From: Candidatus Galacturonatibacter soehngenii
GTDB lineage: Bacteria; Bacillota; Clostridia; Lachnospirales; Lachnospiraceae
Direction of reading: 5' to 3'
DNA: 64,000 bases
Assembly (NCBI RefSeq): GCF_008830185.1
Contig: NZ_WAGX01000005.1
Coordinates: forward strand, 992,001-1,056,000
The position numbers were made by a program, and so were the translations under genes. Below, one piece after another: positions 45,308-54,710 of the stretch. The notes under the pieces are model-generated. The model ran no database searches and was not told the DNA's origin. It saw only the letters and a list, made by a program, of their open reading frames with translations. The first letter of the stretch is position 1; the number at the start of each line of letters is the position of its first letter.

Positions 45308-46639
45308 CTACATATTCGTAAACCTTTGTGTTTCTTTATTTAGTTTATCTGCAATTACCTTACTGTTATTTAACTGGTCTATAATAATGCTCATAGCTTG
45401 AACTAATCCATTTGCATTATTTGCCACATTCGTTACACCTTGAGAGCTTTCATCTATGGTTACAGAAATTCCATCCAGTGCATCATTAACATGTTGCATG
45501 GTCTGTTTTAATTCACCAGAACTAACTGCAAATTCATTGATAATTGAATTTATATTATCTGCATCACGTTTATATTCCTGCGTTGATTTTACAAAATCCT
45601 CATAGTCATTTAATACGTTTACACTTACAAATTCAATCATCATTTCTGCATTACTAACTAACTGGTCAACCGCTGAAGTAACCATATTACTAATCTCTTT
45701 GATATTGTTCGCAGTATCTCTACTGTTATCTGCTAACACTCGAATTTCATCCGCTACTACTGCAAATCCTTTTCCTGCTTCTCCAGCTCTTGCAGCCTCA
45801 ATGGAAGCGTTTAATGCTAATAAATTAGTCTGACTAGAAATATCAAGAATCTGACCTGTTAATTCATTAATCTTATTAACATCTTTACTACTTTCCAACG
45901 CAACCTGTAACCCAGTATAGATTTCATTTACGGTTTTGTCGGTAAGACTTTTACTATTTTCCGCATTCTCATTCATAACTTCGGCACTCTTTTTAATACT
46001 TTGCGCCATATTGGAACCTTCAATCGCACGCTCATTCATCATTTCACATGCTTCTAATATAGATGAGGCATCTTCATTAATCTGAATTACAGTAGAAGTC
46101 ACCTCTTGCATACTTGCTGATAATTGCTCTGTAGTAGAAGAAACATCATTAATATTTGCATCGGATTCAGATACTTTTCCTTCAATTTCAACAATTGCTT
46201 CATTCAAATGAGAAGATTCTATTTTAATTGCTTTTAATATCTGCTGCATACAATCCAATAGATTATTGACACCTTTTACAATTTCCGCAATTTCATCCTT
46301 TGATTTTACTTGAATCCTATGTTTTAAATCACCCTTATTAGAATTAATATCTTCAATTAAACTTTCAATTTGACTCTTAGCTTTTTTAGCAGGATTTGCT
46401 ACCGTAACTATCGTCATAATCATGATAAATATAACAATTAAAATACCTACTACTGACATCGCTGCAATTGCAGTATAGCCAGTATCCAAAATATCACCCC
46501 AGCCCGAAGCCAATTCCGTTGCATTCATTTCACTTTTAATACCAGACATTACTGTTAGTGAAATTGCATTACAAGCCACACAAAGTAAAACTAAAATTGA
46601 AAGCATACCTCCGACTTTTAAACTAATCTTCTTATTCAT
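45308..46639 (-). CDS. Methyl-accepting chemotaxis protein
   Basis: 443-residue chemoreceptor: transmembrane helix 1 (about 8-30), an outside loop of only about 25 residues, helix 2 (about 58-82), HAMP-like linker (about 85-140) and the MCP signalling domain (about 160-443) whose tip is [23 protein letters not shown]. It passes signals to CheA/CheW. The very small outside part leaves no room for a normal sensor domain, so it may sense internally or through a partner. ATG 46639 has GGAGGA eight bases ahead; the longer frame to 46678 is not supported. Confidence 0.9.
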   Translation of the reverse strand: MNKKISLKVGGMLSILVLLCVACNAISLTVMSGIKSEMNATELASGWGDILDTGYTAIAAMSVVGILIVIFIMIMTIVTVANPAKKAKSQIESLIEDINSNKGDLKHRIQVKSKDEIAEIVKGVNNLLDCMQQILKAIKIESSHLNEAIVEIEGKVSESDANINDVSSTTEQLSASMQEVTSTVIQINEDASSILEACEMMNERAIEGSNMAQSIKKSAEVMNENAENSKSLTDKTVNEIYTGLQVALESSKDVNKINELTGQILDISSQTNLLALNASIEAARAGEAGKGFAVVADEIRVLADNSRDTANNIKEISNMVTSAVDQLVSNAEMMIEFVSVNVLNDYEDFVKSTQEYKRDADNINSIINEFAVSSGELKQTMQHVNDALDGISVTIDESSQGVTNVANNANGLVQAMSIIIDQLNNSKVIADKLNKETQRFTNM

Positions 46640-46685
46640 TGTTCTCCTCCTGCCCTTTATCCTATAGTAATAAAACAAGCATTAT

Positions 46686-47699
46686 TTATTGATAGCCATT
46701 TGGATTATTAGACTGCCATCTCCAAGAATCTTCGCACATTTCATCAATACTACGTGTAGCTACCCAACCAAGTTCTTCTTTTGCTTTGGTTGCATCTGCA
46801 TAACAAGCTGCAATATCTCCAGGTCTTCTAGGCTTGATTTCATATTTGATTGCCTTCTGACATGCTTTTTCAAAGCTTTGAATCACCTCTAATACACTGT
46901 ATCCATTTCCTGTACCAAGATTATAAATTGATACACCTCCCTTTGTCTGCTTTAGTTTTTCAATGGCTTTTACATGTCCTATTGCCAAGTCTACTACATG
47001 AATATAATCACGTACTCCCGTACCATCTGGCGTATCATAATCATCACCAAATACACCTAAACATTCTAATTTGTTCACTGCAACCTGTGTAATATATGGA
47101 ACCAGATTGTTTGGTATTCCCTTTGGATCTTCTCCAATCAACCCACTTTTATGTGCTCCAATTGGATTAAAGTAACGAAGTAATATCACATTCCATTCTG
47201 GGTCTGCCACAACAAAATCCTGCAATATCTCCTCTAGCATAAGCTTTGTTCTTCCATATGGATTGGTTACGGATAATGGAAAATCCTCTTTAATTGGCAC
47301 TGTTTTAGGAGATCCATAAACCGTAGCGGATGAACTAAACACAATGTTCTTCACATTATGTGCCCTCATAACATCACAAAGAATTAATGTCCCTGTTACG
47401 TTATTGTGATAATACTCAAGCGGCTTGCTTACGGACTCTCCAACTGCTTTTAATCCAGCAAAATGAATAACTGCGTCAATCTTTTCTTGTTCAAATATTT
47501 TTTCAACGCTTTCCTTATCCAATAGATCATTTTTATAAAATTTAACTTGTTTTCCTGTTATTTTTTCCACTCTTTTTAATGCTTCTTCACTGGAATTGTA
47601 TAGGTTATCAACCACTACTACCTCATAACCCGCATTTAATAATTCAACACAAGTATGACTTCCAATATAGCCTGCACCACCTGTAACTAATATTGCCAT
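46686..47699 (-). CDS. galE: UDP-glucose 4-epimerase
   Basis: 337-residue short-chain-dehydrogenase-type epimerase interconverting UDP-glucose and UDP-galactose. NAD-binding GGAGYIGSH at 7-15 and catalytic Ser/Tyr/Lys in FSSSATVYG and NPYGRTK. ATG 47699 with GGAGGAGA upstream; the longer frame to 47744 lacks a site. Its stop lies 46 bases before the chemoreceptor start. It may serve wall or exopolysaccharide synthesis or galactose use. Confidence 0.95.
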   Translation of the reverse strand: MAILVTGGAGYIGSHTCVELLNAGYEVVVVDNLYNSSEEALKRVEKITGKQVKFYKNDLLDKESVEKIFEQEKIDAVIHFAGLKAVGESVSKPLEYYHNNVTGTLILCDVMRAHNVKNIVFSSSATVYGSPKTVPIKEDFPLSVTNPYGRTKLMLEEILQDFVVADPEWNVILLRYFNPIGAHKSGLIGEDPKGIPNNLVPYITQVAVNKLECLGVFGDDYDTPDGTGVRDYIHVVDLAIGHVKAIEKLKQTKGGVSIYNLGTGNGYSVLEVIQSFEKACQKAIKYEIKPRRPGDIAACYADATKAKEELGWVATRSIDEMCEDSWRWQSNNPNGYQ

Positions 47700-47877
47700 A
47701 ACATCTCCTCCAGTACATTTTAGACCAAAAATAAGAATTTTCACTACTTTTTAATCTATTGTATTTTTAAATATAATACCACTAAATTTCGCTAAATACA
47801 ATGCCTTCAAAATCACTTTTTCCCTTATAATTACTTTATTTTCACGCACTGCTTTATGAGCTATTATCTTAATTCAA

Positions 47878-50646
47878 TCATTTAACTTTTACCGTAGTAA
47901 CCTTACTGTATCCACTATAAATTTTAACTCCTGATACTTTTTTATAGGTTCGTATCTTAAAATAGTATTTCTTATTCTTTTTAAGTCCTTTTTTGGTATA
48001 ACTTACTGTCTTTCCTTTTGATATCGTTTTTATCTTAGAATAACCAGAGGACTTTTTCGTTGACATATAAATTTCATACCCCGTTGCCCCTTCTACCTTT
48101 TCCCAAGAAAGCTTTGCTTTCTTACTCTGAGGTGTTCCTGTTAACTTCGGAGTTGACGTTTTAGTGGCAGTCTTTAATACGGATGAGTACGAACCATATG
48201 TCTTTTTCTTTTTCACATTTACATAAGCTCTTACTTTATATTGATAGGTACTTCCAGCTTCTTTTGATTTATCTGTGTAGCTGTTTTTAGAAGCCTTTGT
48301 ATTCGTTGCAATTTTTTCATATTTTTTAGTACTTTTATTATATCGATAAATTTCGTATCCACTTACACCGTTTTGCTTAGTCCAGCTTAATTTTATCTGT
48401 TTTGTCGTCTGAGATGCCTTTAAGTTTACAACTTTACCTATTTTTCCTGTCACTTTGCAGGTGGTAGAAATTCCATTGCTTGCTGTTGCTGTTATAGTTG
48501 CCGTTCCAATACCAGTTGCCGTAACGGTTCCATTTGCATCTACTGTAGCAACTGACTGGTTTGATGTGGTCCACGTAAGTGCATTGCTAGGTATGGATAC
48601 TGGCGTTGTTGTCGCAGTAAGTGTGACACTCTCTCCCGCTTTTAATGTAAGAGAGCTTTTATCGAAAGAGATTCCCGTCGGCTGCGTTAATGTTGTATCC
48701 GTTGTAAATGCCTTGATTCTGGCTGTCATTCCTTCTTCTGCTAAATCATACCAATCATATCTAGACGAGACTTTTACAAAACTTTGCCCCGCTTGTGTTG
48801 CATTGGTAAATTGTATCCAATCTCCATTCGTGCGAGATTTATCTGCAAAATAATAAACTCCTGTACTTGCACTTCTAGCTAATGTTATTACAACGGAAAA
48901 TTTACTACCCTCTGCAACTTCTATGGCTTGGTCAAGAGGAACGGTATAATAGCCGACAAAAGAAGTACTTCCCTTTTTGGGAGTAGAAAGCATGGCGGTT
49001 CCGCTAGTTGGATCATTTGCATTCTTTAAATTTGTGTATATTTGAATGCTATACTCAACATTAACATCATACAAAGCAAAGGAAACAGCCTCAATATTTT
49101 CTGCACCACCGCTTGGATTGGCTTTTGCAGTAAATACATTTGCTATACTTCCTCCATTCGCGACACCACTTCCCAAAACAGCAGATGAACCATCATACTG
49201 ATAGTTATGGTCATAATTGTCAGCTGACTCAAAATCAAAAACAAAAGCTTGCGAATAATCTGCATCATTTAATGCAGCATCTTCATAGGATATCCAAAAA
49301 TACCCGTTATCTCCAAATCCTGTCCCCCAGCTATTTTTCACTAACCAAGCTCCGTTGTTTTTCGGTCTGCATGTTTCATTAAAATTAGTTTTACTAAAGG
49401 AATCATCCCATCCAACAATTATAATTGCATGGTCTGTATAGTAAGGACCATTATAATACAAAGCTTTTGTTGCTGCGTTGTAGTATTTCGTTGTTGCATT
49501 CCCATTTTGATATGCATAATAGGAGGTACTAACTGCTCCATAGTTCATAATCATATTCTTTACATCGGCAGTATCTGTCATATTAATCCAATATGCATTT
49601 TGCATATGATAAGCATCGTCAAACGCCAGACTAGAATTCAGTGCATAATCCTCGCTTGTTGCTGCCCCATATGGAGCTTTTGATTCATCCGCCGCACCAA
49701 TCCAACTTGCAAGTGCAAAAGTGGTAAAAGCACTGTTTCCCCCTTGATTTAGGTAACTGTCTAATAGCGCCTTGGTGCTATCACCCGCTGTGTTTCCTAA
49801 TGGGTCTGTAACTGTATGGTAAAAGAAGTATGCTAAATGTAGTTCGGATAAATCAAGGTTATTTCCTGCAAGACCTTTTTTAACAAGGTTTGCTTCTGCC
49901 ATACCAATTGCAGAAAATGCCCAACAACTTCCCCAATACCCTTGGTCTCTTACTGGTGTGATATACCCATATTTTCTAGAATCATAACTAGAAGGAAGTG
50001 TTCCCATATGATTTGGTAAGTAAGAGCCATCATAAAGACTTGGAATGTTAATGTCTTCCACGCTGTTATAGCCCATATGACGTTCAACCGCATCTTCATC
50101 CTCTTTTTCTTCCAGTTCTTCTTTCAACTCTTGTGTATCTTTGTCTATATCATTTTTTTCTAGTTCTTCTTGGTTGGTAATTGTTGTATCTGTAATCTCT
50201 GTCGTATTTGTGCTATCCGTCTTATCTGTTGGATTTGTTGTGTCACCAGCATTTGAGTCATTTGTATCTGTCCCATTATCCGTAGTATCTGTATCTGTAG
50301 TGTCAGTGTCCGTAGTACCAGTATCTGTAGTACCAGTATCCGTAGTATCCGTATCTGGATTACTTGGGGTATCCGTTTCTTGTGTATCTTTTTTATCGTC
50401 TGTCGTACCGTTATCTTCTGATGTCGTATCAGAATTATTTGTGCTGTCGTTATCATTCGTATCTGTGGTATCAATATCCTCATTGTCTTTTGCACCTTCT
50501 GGTGTATCTGGTGTATTGCTACTATCCGTCACTTGCACAGACTCTACATTTTGATTCGTTGCAAATGCCGTTACCTGAAAGGTGTTTAGCGTTACGCAGG
50601 CGGCTAAAAAAATTGCACCTGCCTTCATCATTAGTCTATTTTTCAT
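47878..50646 (-). CDS. Secreted papain-like (C1) protease with Big2 and FN3-like domains
   Basis: 922 residues. Signal peptide (1-29, AFA cleavage); a Thr/Asp-rich low-complexity stretch (about 40-155, with repeats of DTGTT/DTDTT type); papain catalytic domain with Cys241 in QGYWGSCWAF, His406 in DHAIIIVGW and Asn438 in VKNSWG; lectin-like beta domain (about 475-650); a Big2 immunoglobulin-like domain (about 655-735, TGISFDKSSLTLKAGESVT); and two fibronectin-III-like domains (about 740-920, each with YEIYRYNKS/YEIYMSTKK). It probably degrades extracellular protein or is displayed on the wall. A small lipoprotein gene ends 14 bases upstream. Confidence 0.88.
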   Translation of the reverse strand: MKNRLMMKAGAIFLAACVTLNTFQVTAFATNQNVESVQVTDSSNTPDTPEGAKDNEDIDTTDTNDNDSTNNSDTTSEDNGTTDDKKDTQETDTPSNPDTDTTDTGTTDTGTTDTDTTDTDTTDNGTDTNDSNAGDTTNPTDKTDSTNTTEITDTTITNQEELEKNDIDKDTQELKEELEEKEDEDAVERHMGYNSVEDINIPSLYDGSYLPNHMGTLPSSYDSRKYGYITPVRDQGYWGSCWAFSAIGMAEANLVKKGLAGNNLDLSELHLAYFFYHTVTDPLGNTAGDSTKALLDSYLNQGGNSAFTTFALASWIGAADESKAPYGAATSEDYALNSSLAFDDAYHMQNAYWINMTDTADVKNMIMNYGAVSTSYYAYQNGNATTKYYNAATKALYYNGPYYTDHAIIIVGWDDSFSKTNFNETCRPKNNGAWLVKNSWGTGFGDNGYFWISYEDAALNDADYSQAFVFDFESADNYDHNYQYDGSSAVLGSGVANGGSIANVFTAKANPSGGAENIEAVSFALYDVNVEYSIQIYTNLKNANDPTSGTAMLSTPKKGSTSFVGYYTVPLDQAIEVAEGSKFSVVITLARSASTGVYYFADKSRTNGDWIQFTNATQAGQSFVKVSSRYDWYDLAEEGMTARIKAFTTDTTLTQPTGISFDKSSLTLKAGESVTLTATTTPVSIPSNALTWTTSNQSVATVDANGTVTATGIGTATITATASNGISTTCKVTGKIGKVVNLKASQTTKQIKLSWTKQNGVSGYEIYRYNKSTKKYEKIATNTKASKNSYTDKSKEAGSTYQYKVRAYVNVKKKKTYGSYSSVLKTATKTSTPKLTGTPQSKKAKLSWEKVEGATGYEIYMSTKKSSGYSKIKTISKGKTVSYTKKGLKKNKKYYFKIRTYKKVSGVKIYSGYSKVTTVKVK
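50275..50355 (-). repeat. Tandem degenerate 15-bp repeat coding for Asp-Thr-Gly-Thr-Thr units
   Basis: Within the protease gene; the translated repeats run about residues 99-124 and are variants of Thr-Asp-Thr-Gly/Asp-Thr. A disordered linker, probably prone to length change between strains. Confidence 0.75.
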
Positions 50647-50660
50647 AAGTCCTCCCTCAA

Positions 50661-50969
50661 TTAGTCCTCGTGAATACTTGGTACTTTTATATCTACATCC
50701 TGATAAGTATTTTTACGTTCTTCATTCGTATTTTCTTTATCAGAATCACCCTTTGATTTATCCGTCTCGCTATTGATATCTGATTCTTCGATGTTCTCAA
50801 AATCATCCGTATTCTTCTCATCTTCAGCGGATATGTCTTTTGTTTCGTTTGATTTTGTATCCTTTTGTATATCACTTGTTGTTGCATTATCACCTGTATT
50901 TTTACTTTTACAAGCGGCAACTGTGAGCACAAGGATGCAAATACATGCCATCATCAGCTTCTTATACAT
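50661..50969 (-). CDS. Small Asp/Ser/Lys-rich lipoprotein next to the C1 protease
   Basis: 102 residues with a lipobox LTVAACKS (Cys20) and then a highly polar, probably disordered chain rich in Asp, Glu, Asn, Ser and Lys. The gene ends 14 bases before the protease start on the same strand, so they are co-expressed. No known family recognised. A role as an anchor, guard or inhibitor of the protease is possible but unproven. Confidence 0.7.
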   Translation of the reverse strand: MYKKLMMACICILVLTVAACKSKNTGDNATTSDIQKDTKSNETKDISAEDEKNTDDFENIEESDINSETDKSKGDSDKENTNEERKNTYQDVDIKVPSIHED

Positions 50970-51095
50970 TTAACTCACCTCATTTATTTGATTTGAACCG
51001 ATACCTATCTATAATACCTTATTGACACAAGCTCTTCAATCCTTTTCGAATAAAAATTCGACACAATCCTTGTAAAAACGGAGTATAAAAAAACA

Positions 51096-51144
51096 GAAAA
51101 AAACCAACTGCTACATTTTATTACTCATGTAGAAAGTTGGTCTT
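51096..51144 (-). terminator. Intrinsic terminator of the SGNH hydrolase gene
   Basis: ACCAACT..TACA / TGTA..AGTTGGT stem with a T run on the minus strand, ten bases after the stop. Confidence 0.85.
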
Positions 51145-51152
51145 TTGTTTTG

Positions 51153-52361
51153 CTACCACTCTCGAATTGTCCCACAAAGCGTACTATAGAATGTATCTGC
51201 AATCTGGTTATAGCCTGCTGGACTTGGGTGGATTCCATTATCAGGTACTTCAATTGTAGTCGTAGTATAAGGATTATCTGCCTGCGTGTATGTGGTAAAA
51301 TTATTGGCGCTATCAAAAGTAATCGCGGCAGGAACCATATAAACTTTATCATAATTTGCAAGTTTGTTCGCCATATATACCATCAAGTTAAACACTTTGG
51401 TATCTTCTTCAAACTTATATCTTCCTGGGAGCACTGCTAAACTATGGCTGTTTTGCCAAGAACCAATGCCATCTTGATTGGCTGGATATATGGTATTTAC
51501 GAAATAAATTGGAATATCAGGATCCGCTTGTCTTATTAAATCAATCATTAACAGGATATTGTTTCCATTCTCTGTTGGGTCCACATCAATCTCATTTGTT
51601 CCTAGAAAAATTTCAATTACATCAGGATTACAACCTGTAGTTTTCTTGTAATAATTCCAGTCAAACTGCTTTGTCTCTTTATTAAAAAACGGTTGCAGGG
51701 GTGTTCCACCATCATATTCGTAATAGGTTTCTGACAAATAATCTCCTGCGGAAAAGCCTAGTCTTGCTTCACATTTATAACCATCAATATCCCTTGTCCC
51801 AACAAATTCAATATTTCCCGTACCAAGCTTTGCCAATTGTAAATATGAATTCACATTAGAGGATAAACTATCACCTATGGTCAATATTGAGATTGTCTTT
51901 GGAATTTCATTATCTATAAGAGATAGGGTCGTACTTTTAGAGGCAATCAAATTCATTTTATTATCATAAATCTGCAACTCTAAAGAATAGTCTCCAATTA
52001 ACTCGTAAGTTCCTGTAACGGAAAACTTACGTCTCATATTCTTTCCAATTTCACATACCCAATTGACATTGTACTGGTCAATCTTTTCTCCTAATGAAGT
52101 TACCTGACTGTCATAGATTTCCGTTGTAATTCCTTCTGCTACATAAATAACATCAGGTAAATAAATCTGAATATCATCCTTATAGGAATCAAGCTTTTTA
52201 TTTGTCTCTTCGTATTTGTCATCTAACTCTGTTTGCAATGCGGCCAGTGTCTCATTTAGCTGTCTTATTTTAATAAATTCATACGTTATTAAGGCAATTA
52301 CAAATATCATCAAACCTATTAAAATAAGTTTCTCTGTCGTCTTTTTATGTGCCATTTTCAT
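51153..52361 (-). CDS. Membrane-anchored SGNH/GDSL hydrolase
   Basis: 402 residues. An N-terminal helix (about 8-28) anchors it, followed by a short coiled stretch (about 30-60) and a beta-rich spacer (about 65-165). The hydrolase domain (about 170-402) has ILTIGDSLSS (nucleophile Ser), GTNEIDVD (Asn, oxyanion) and DNGIHPSPAGY (Asp/His pair), the usual order. Such enzymes de-acetylate or acetylate polysaccharides or cleave lipid esters; substrate unknown. Seven bases separate AAGGAG and the start. Seems to be a separate unit after the MutS2-like gene. Confidence 0.85.
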   Translation of the reverse strand: MKMAHKKTTEKLILIGLMIFVIALITYEFIKIRQLNETLAALQTELDDKYEETNKKLDSYKDDIQIYLPDVIYVAEGITTEIYDSQVTSLGEKIDQYNVNWVCEIGKNMRRKFSVTGTYELIGDYSLELQIYDNKMNLIASKSTTLSLIDNEIPKTISILTIGDSLSSNVNSYLQLAKLGTGNIEFVGTRDIDGYKCEARLGFSAGDYLSETYYEYDGGTPLQPFFNKETKQFDWNYYKKTTGCNPDVIEIFLGTNEIDVDPTENGNNILLMIDLIRQADPDIPIYFVNTIYPANQDGIGSWQNSHSLAVLPGRYKFEEDTKVFNLMVYMANKLANYDKVYMVPAAITFDSANNFTTYTQADNPYTTTTIEVPDNGIHPSPAGYNQIADTFYSTLCGTIREW

Positions 52362-52433
52362 CTGTTCATAGCTCCTTAGTTCTAAAATGCTATTACAGTA
52401 TAGCGTACAATCAAAAATTTTTCAATCACGGCT

Positions 52434-54350
52434 TTATTCGTCAAACGTGATTTCAAAATCTCCCGCATATTTTCGTCCCATTTGATGCTGTGCCTTTCTC
52501 TTTTCCACTGAGTCAAATACGATAGAAAAATCATAATCCTCTGGATATAACTCTTCTGCTTTAACAAGTAATTTTACTCTTTTATGATTTAACCAAATCT
52601 TTTTATCTTTTAATTGTACCTGTAGCACACCTTTCTCATTCACCCTTTTACAAACGATACCTATCTTTTTATCTGGATAAATTGTAACGCTGTCGCCAAT
52701 GTTATAAAGCGTACTTAACTCTTTTGTGATTACCTTTTCCTTCTTCTTTTGAATCTTAGGAATAGGCTCTTGCTTGGGCACATCCTTCTTTTTTTCTTGT
52801 ATAAGAGATTTTATGAATGCATTTTCTTCTTCCTTGTATGCAGCCTTACTTGCTGTAATAAGCATATCAATAGGCATTCCAAGACTTTTTGCAATTTGAA
52901 GTGCACAACTTTCTCCTGCTTCTCCAACCTTAAGTTGATAAAGTGGTTGTAAGGAATCTTTGTCAAATGCCATTCTTGCATTGATAACGCCACTTGTATT
53001 CGCCGCATACGTTTTTATTTCAGGATAGTGAGTGGTTGCAAGAAACAAACATCCAGATTTTCTTAGCTCTTCTAAGATAGCAACTGCAATGCCCATTCCT
53101 TCCGCTGGATCTGTTCCTGAGCCAAGCTCATCTACAATAACTAAACTTTCTTTATTAACCCTTTGTAATATGAAAAGTATATTCTTTATATGAGCAGAGA
53201 AGGTCGAAAGATTTTCTGTAATATTTTGACCATCTCCAATGTCACATAAATATTGACTGTTCATTGTAAAGTTTCCATATTCGCAAGGTACATGAAGGCC
53301 ACTTTGTGCCATGATACTTAAAAGTCCTACTGTTTTTATAGCCACCGTTTTTCCACCTGTATTAGGTCCAGTTACAACAATACCGTTTATCCCTTCTCCA
53401 ATTTCAAAATTAAGCGGGATACACTTGCTTTCATCTAAAAAAGGATGCCTTCCGTTTCTTATCTCTATTTTTCTTTGGGTGTTAATCCTTGGCTCTGTCG
53501 CCTTCATGTCAAGGCTTAACTTACCCTTAGCAAAGATAAAATCCAACTTTTCAATGATTCTTATGTTTTCATAGAATATATCTTCTGATTCGGTTACCTT
53601 TGCAGCTAGTGAATATAGTATTCTTCTTTCTTCGTTTTCTTCTTCAATTTTTAAATAGGATAGCTCCTCATTCATTTGCGATATTTTGGTAGGCTCTATA
53701 AAAAGAGTGGCTCCCGTAGAAGATTTATCAATGGTGCTACCTGAAATTTTGAATTTATATTCCTTTTTTACGGGAAGGCAGATTCTTCCGTTTCGAAGCG
53801 TTACAAAATGGTCGGTAAAACACTCTTTGTTTTTTCTCAACATGCTGTCTGCTGTTGTTCGCATTTTACTATCTAAGGCATCTATCTCAGAGCGCAGTGT
53901 TTTCAATTGTTTGCTTGCATAATCATCCACTCTTTCTCCTCGTATTTTCTCACTGATTTCTTTTCTTAACTCATCTATACTACCAAGTTGTTCTTCATAG
54001 TACGCTAAGCTAACTTCCAGCGATTTTGCACGGTTCAAATAATCTTTTAATCTTAATACACTTACCAAAACAGTTCCAACATATTCTAGCTGTGCTGGTG
54101 TTAAAAGCCCTCCCTGCTTTGCTGTAATTAAAATACTCTCTACCTGATTTAAGCTTACAAGTGGTGGCTCACCATAATGATCTAGTATGATTCTTGCCTG
54201 TGTTGTTTCCGATTTATTTTTTTCCAGTTCTTGTTCTGACAAAAATGGCTGAAGTTCGTTTAATTGTTGTTTTGCCCGCTCTGTGAGTGCTGATGCTACT
54301 AAATGTTCTTTTATTTTATCAAATTCTAATATTTTAAATGATTGATTCAA
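52434..54350 (-). CDS. MutS2-like ATPase lacking the C-terminal Smr domain
   Basis: 638 residues compared with about 780-790 for MutS2. N-terminal helical clamp/lever (about 1-300), ABC ATPase with Walker A GPNTGGKT (about 335) and Walker B VIVDELGSGTDP, then a KOW-like region (about 530-600, YNIGDSVTIYPDKKIGIV) and stop. The Smr endonuclease domain (normally with a conserved LDLRG) is missing, and the chain ends in a natural tail, GDFEITFDE, not in mid-domain. MutS2 binds branched DNA and, in Bacillus, rescues stalled collided ribosomes, for which the ATPase is central. Start is TTG at 54348-54350 by the frame MNQSFK. Its leader carries a terminator and small reading frames. Confidence 0.85.
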   Translation of the reverse strand: MNQSFKILEFDKIKEHLVASALTERAKQQLNELQPFLSEQELEKNKSETTQARIILDHYGEPPLVSLNQVESILITAKQGGLLTPAQLEYVGTVLVSVLRLKDYLNRAKSLEVSLAYYEEQLGSIDELRKEISEKIRGERVDDYASKQLKTLRSEIDALDSKMRTTADSMLRKNKECFTDHFVTLRNGRICLPVKKEYKFKISGSTIDKSSTGATLFIEPTKISQMNEELSYLKIEEENEERRILYSLAAKVTESEDIFYENIRIIEKLDFIFAKGKLSLDMKATEPRINTQRKIEIRNGRHPFLDESKCIPLNFEIGEGINGIVVTGPNTGGKTVAIKTVGLLSIMAQSGLHVPCEYGNFTMNSQYLCDIGDGQNITENLSTFSAHIKNILFILQRVNKESLVIVDELGSGTDPAEGMGIAVAILEELRKSGCLFLATTHYPEIKTYAANTSGVINARMAFDKDSLQPLYQLKVGEAGESCALQIAKSLGMPIDMLITASKAAYKEEENAFIKSLIQEKKKDVPKQEPIPKIQKKKEKVITKELSTLYNIGDSVTIYPDKKIGIVCKRVNEKGVLQVQLKDKKIWLNHKRVKLLVKAEELYPEDYDFSIVFDSVEKRKAQHQMGRKYAGDFEITFDE

Positions 54351-54375
54351 TGTGTTATCTCCTTTTTTTCATAAA

Positions 54376-54483
54376 TTAAAAAATCCTGTAAGACCATAAA
54401 GAAATAGTCCTACAGGTAACACCCATACGATTGTATATATTCTTTATCATCTTTATGGCTAACAGGTACCAAAATAAAGGCAT
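54376..54483 (-). CDS. Possible 35-residue leader reading frame spanning the terminator
   Basis: ATG at 54483, stop TAA at 54376-54378, so translation would run through the terminator. The peptide starts MPLFWYLLAIK. AGGAG lies 16 bases before ATG, which is far, and the ATG is within a small hairpin (GGCAT / ATGCC), so real translation is uncertain. Given as a candidate regulatory ORF only. Confidence 0.3.
   Translation of the reverse strand: MPLFWYLLAIKMIKNIYNRMGVTCRTISLWSYRIF
54378..54416 (-). terminator. Leader terminator upstream of the MutS2-like gene
   Basis: CCTGTA.GAC / GTC.TACAGG stem (one mismatch, about 12-base loop) followed by six T on the minus strand, only 28 bases before the start. 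There is no other gene between it and the promoter at 54584-54612, so it lies in the leader. Confidence 0.85.
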
Positions 54484-54540
54484 ACTAAATGCCCAAAAAC
54501 TCCTGTTATATACTTAAATTCATAAGTTACCTATAAAGAT
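54406..54540 (-). promoter_or_regulatory. Alternative RNA pairings in the MutS2-like leader
   Basis: On the minus strand CCATAAAGA (54450-54458) is exactly complementary to TCTTTATGG inside the terminator (54394-54402), and GGTAAC (54526-54531) is complementary to GTTACC at the terminator base (54415-54420). AACAGG / CCTGTT (about 54502-54507 and 54461-54467) frames another hairpin. These are mutually exclusive pairings as expected for an attenuator. A five-codon reading frame starts at ATG 54521-54523. Confidence 0.6.
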
Positions 54541-54583
54541 GCAATTAACAAAAATACACAACCTTTCATTTAAAATTTATTTC

Positions 54584-54612
54584 ATCATAACATTGTTTCA
54601 TATTCATTTCAA
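54584..54612 (-). promoter_or_regulatory. Sigma-A promoter of the MutS2-like leader
   Basis: TTGAAA (complement 54607-54612), 17-base spacer and TATGAT (54584-54589) on the minus strand; a leader of about 225 bases follows. Confidence 0.7.
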
Positions 54613-54623
54613 GGTATTTTAAT

Positions 54624-54676
54624 AAAAAACATCCATAAAACAACAAAGGTAGATTGCTGTCTCACAGATGTTTTTA
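54624..54676 (-). terminator. Terminator of the CAP-domain gene
   Basis: AAAAACATC / GATGTTTTTT outer stem with a long bulged interior and T run on the minus strand; located 35 bases after the stop and just before the MutS2-like promoter. Confidence 0.75.
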
Positions 54677-54710
54677 ATTTTTATTTGGTTTTAGTAATGA
54701 CTTTCACTCA

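Noticed and set aside
50141-50554. Long plus-strand frame opposite the protease gene
   Set aside because: It is a mirror of the Thr/Asp repeat region, with a Val/Ser-repetitive translation and no ribosome site.
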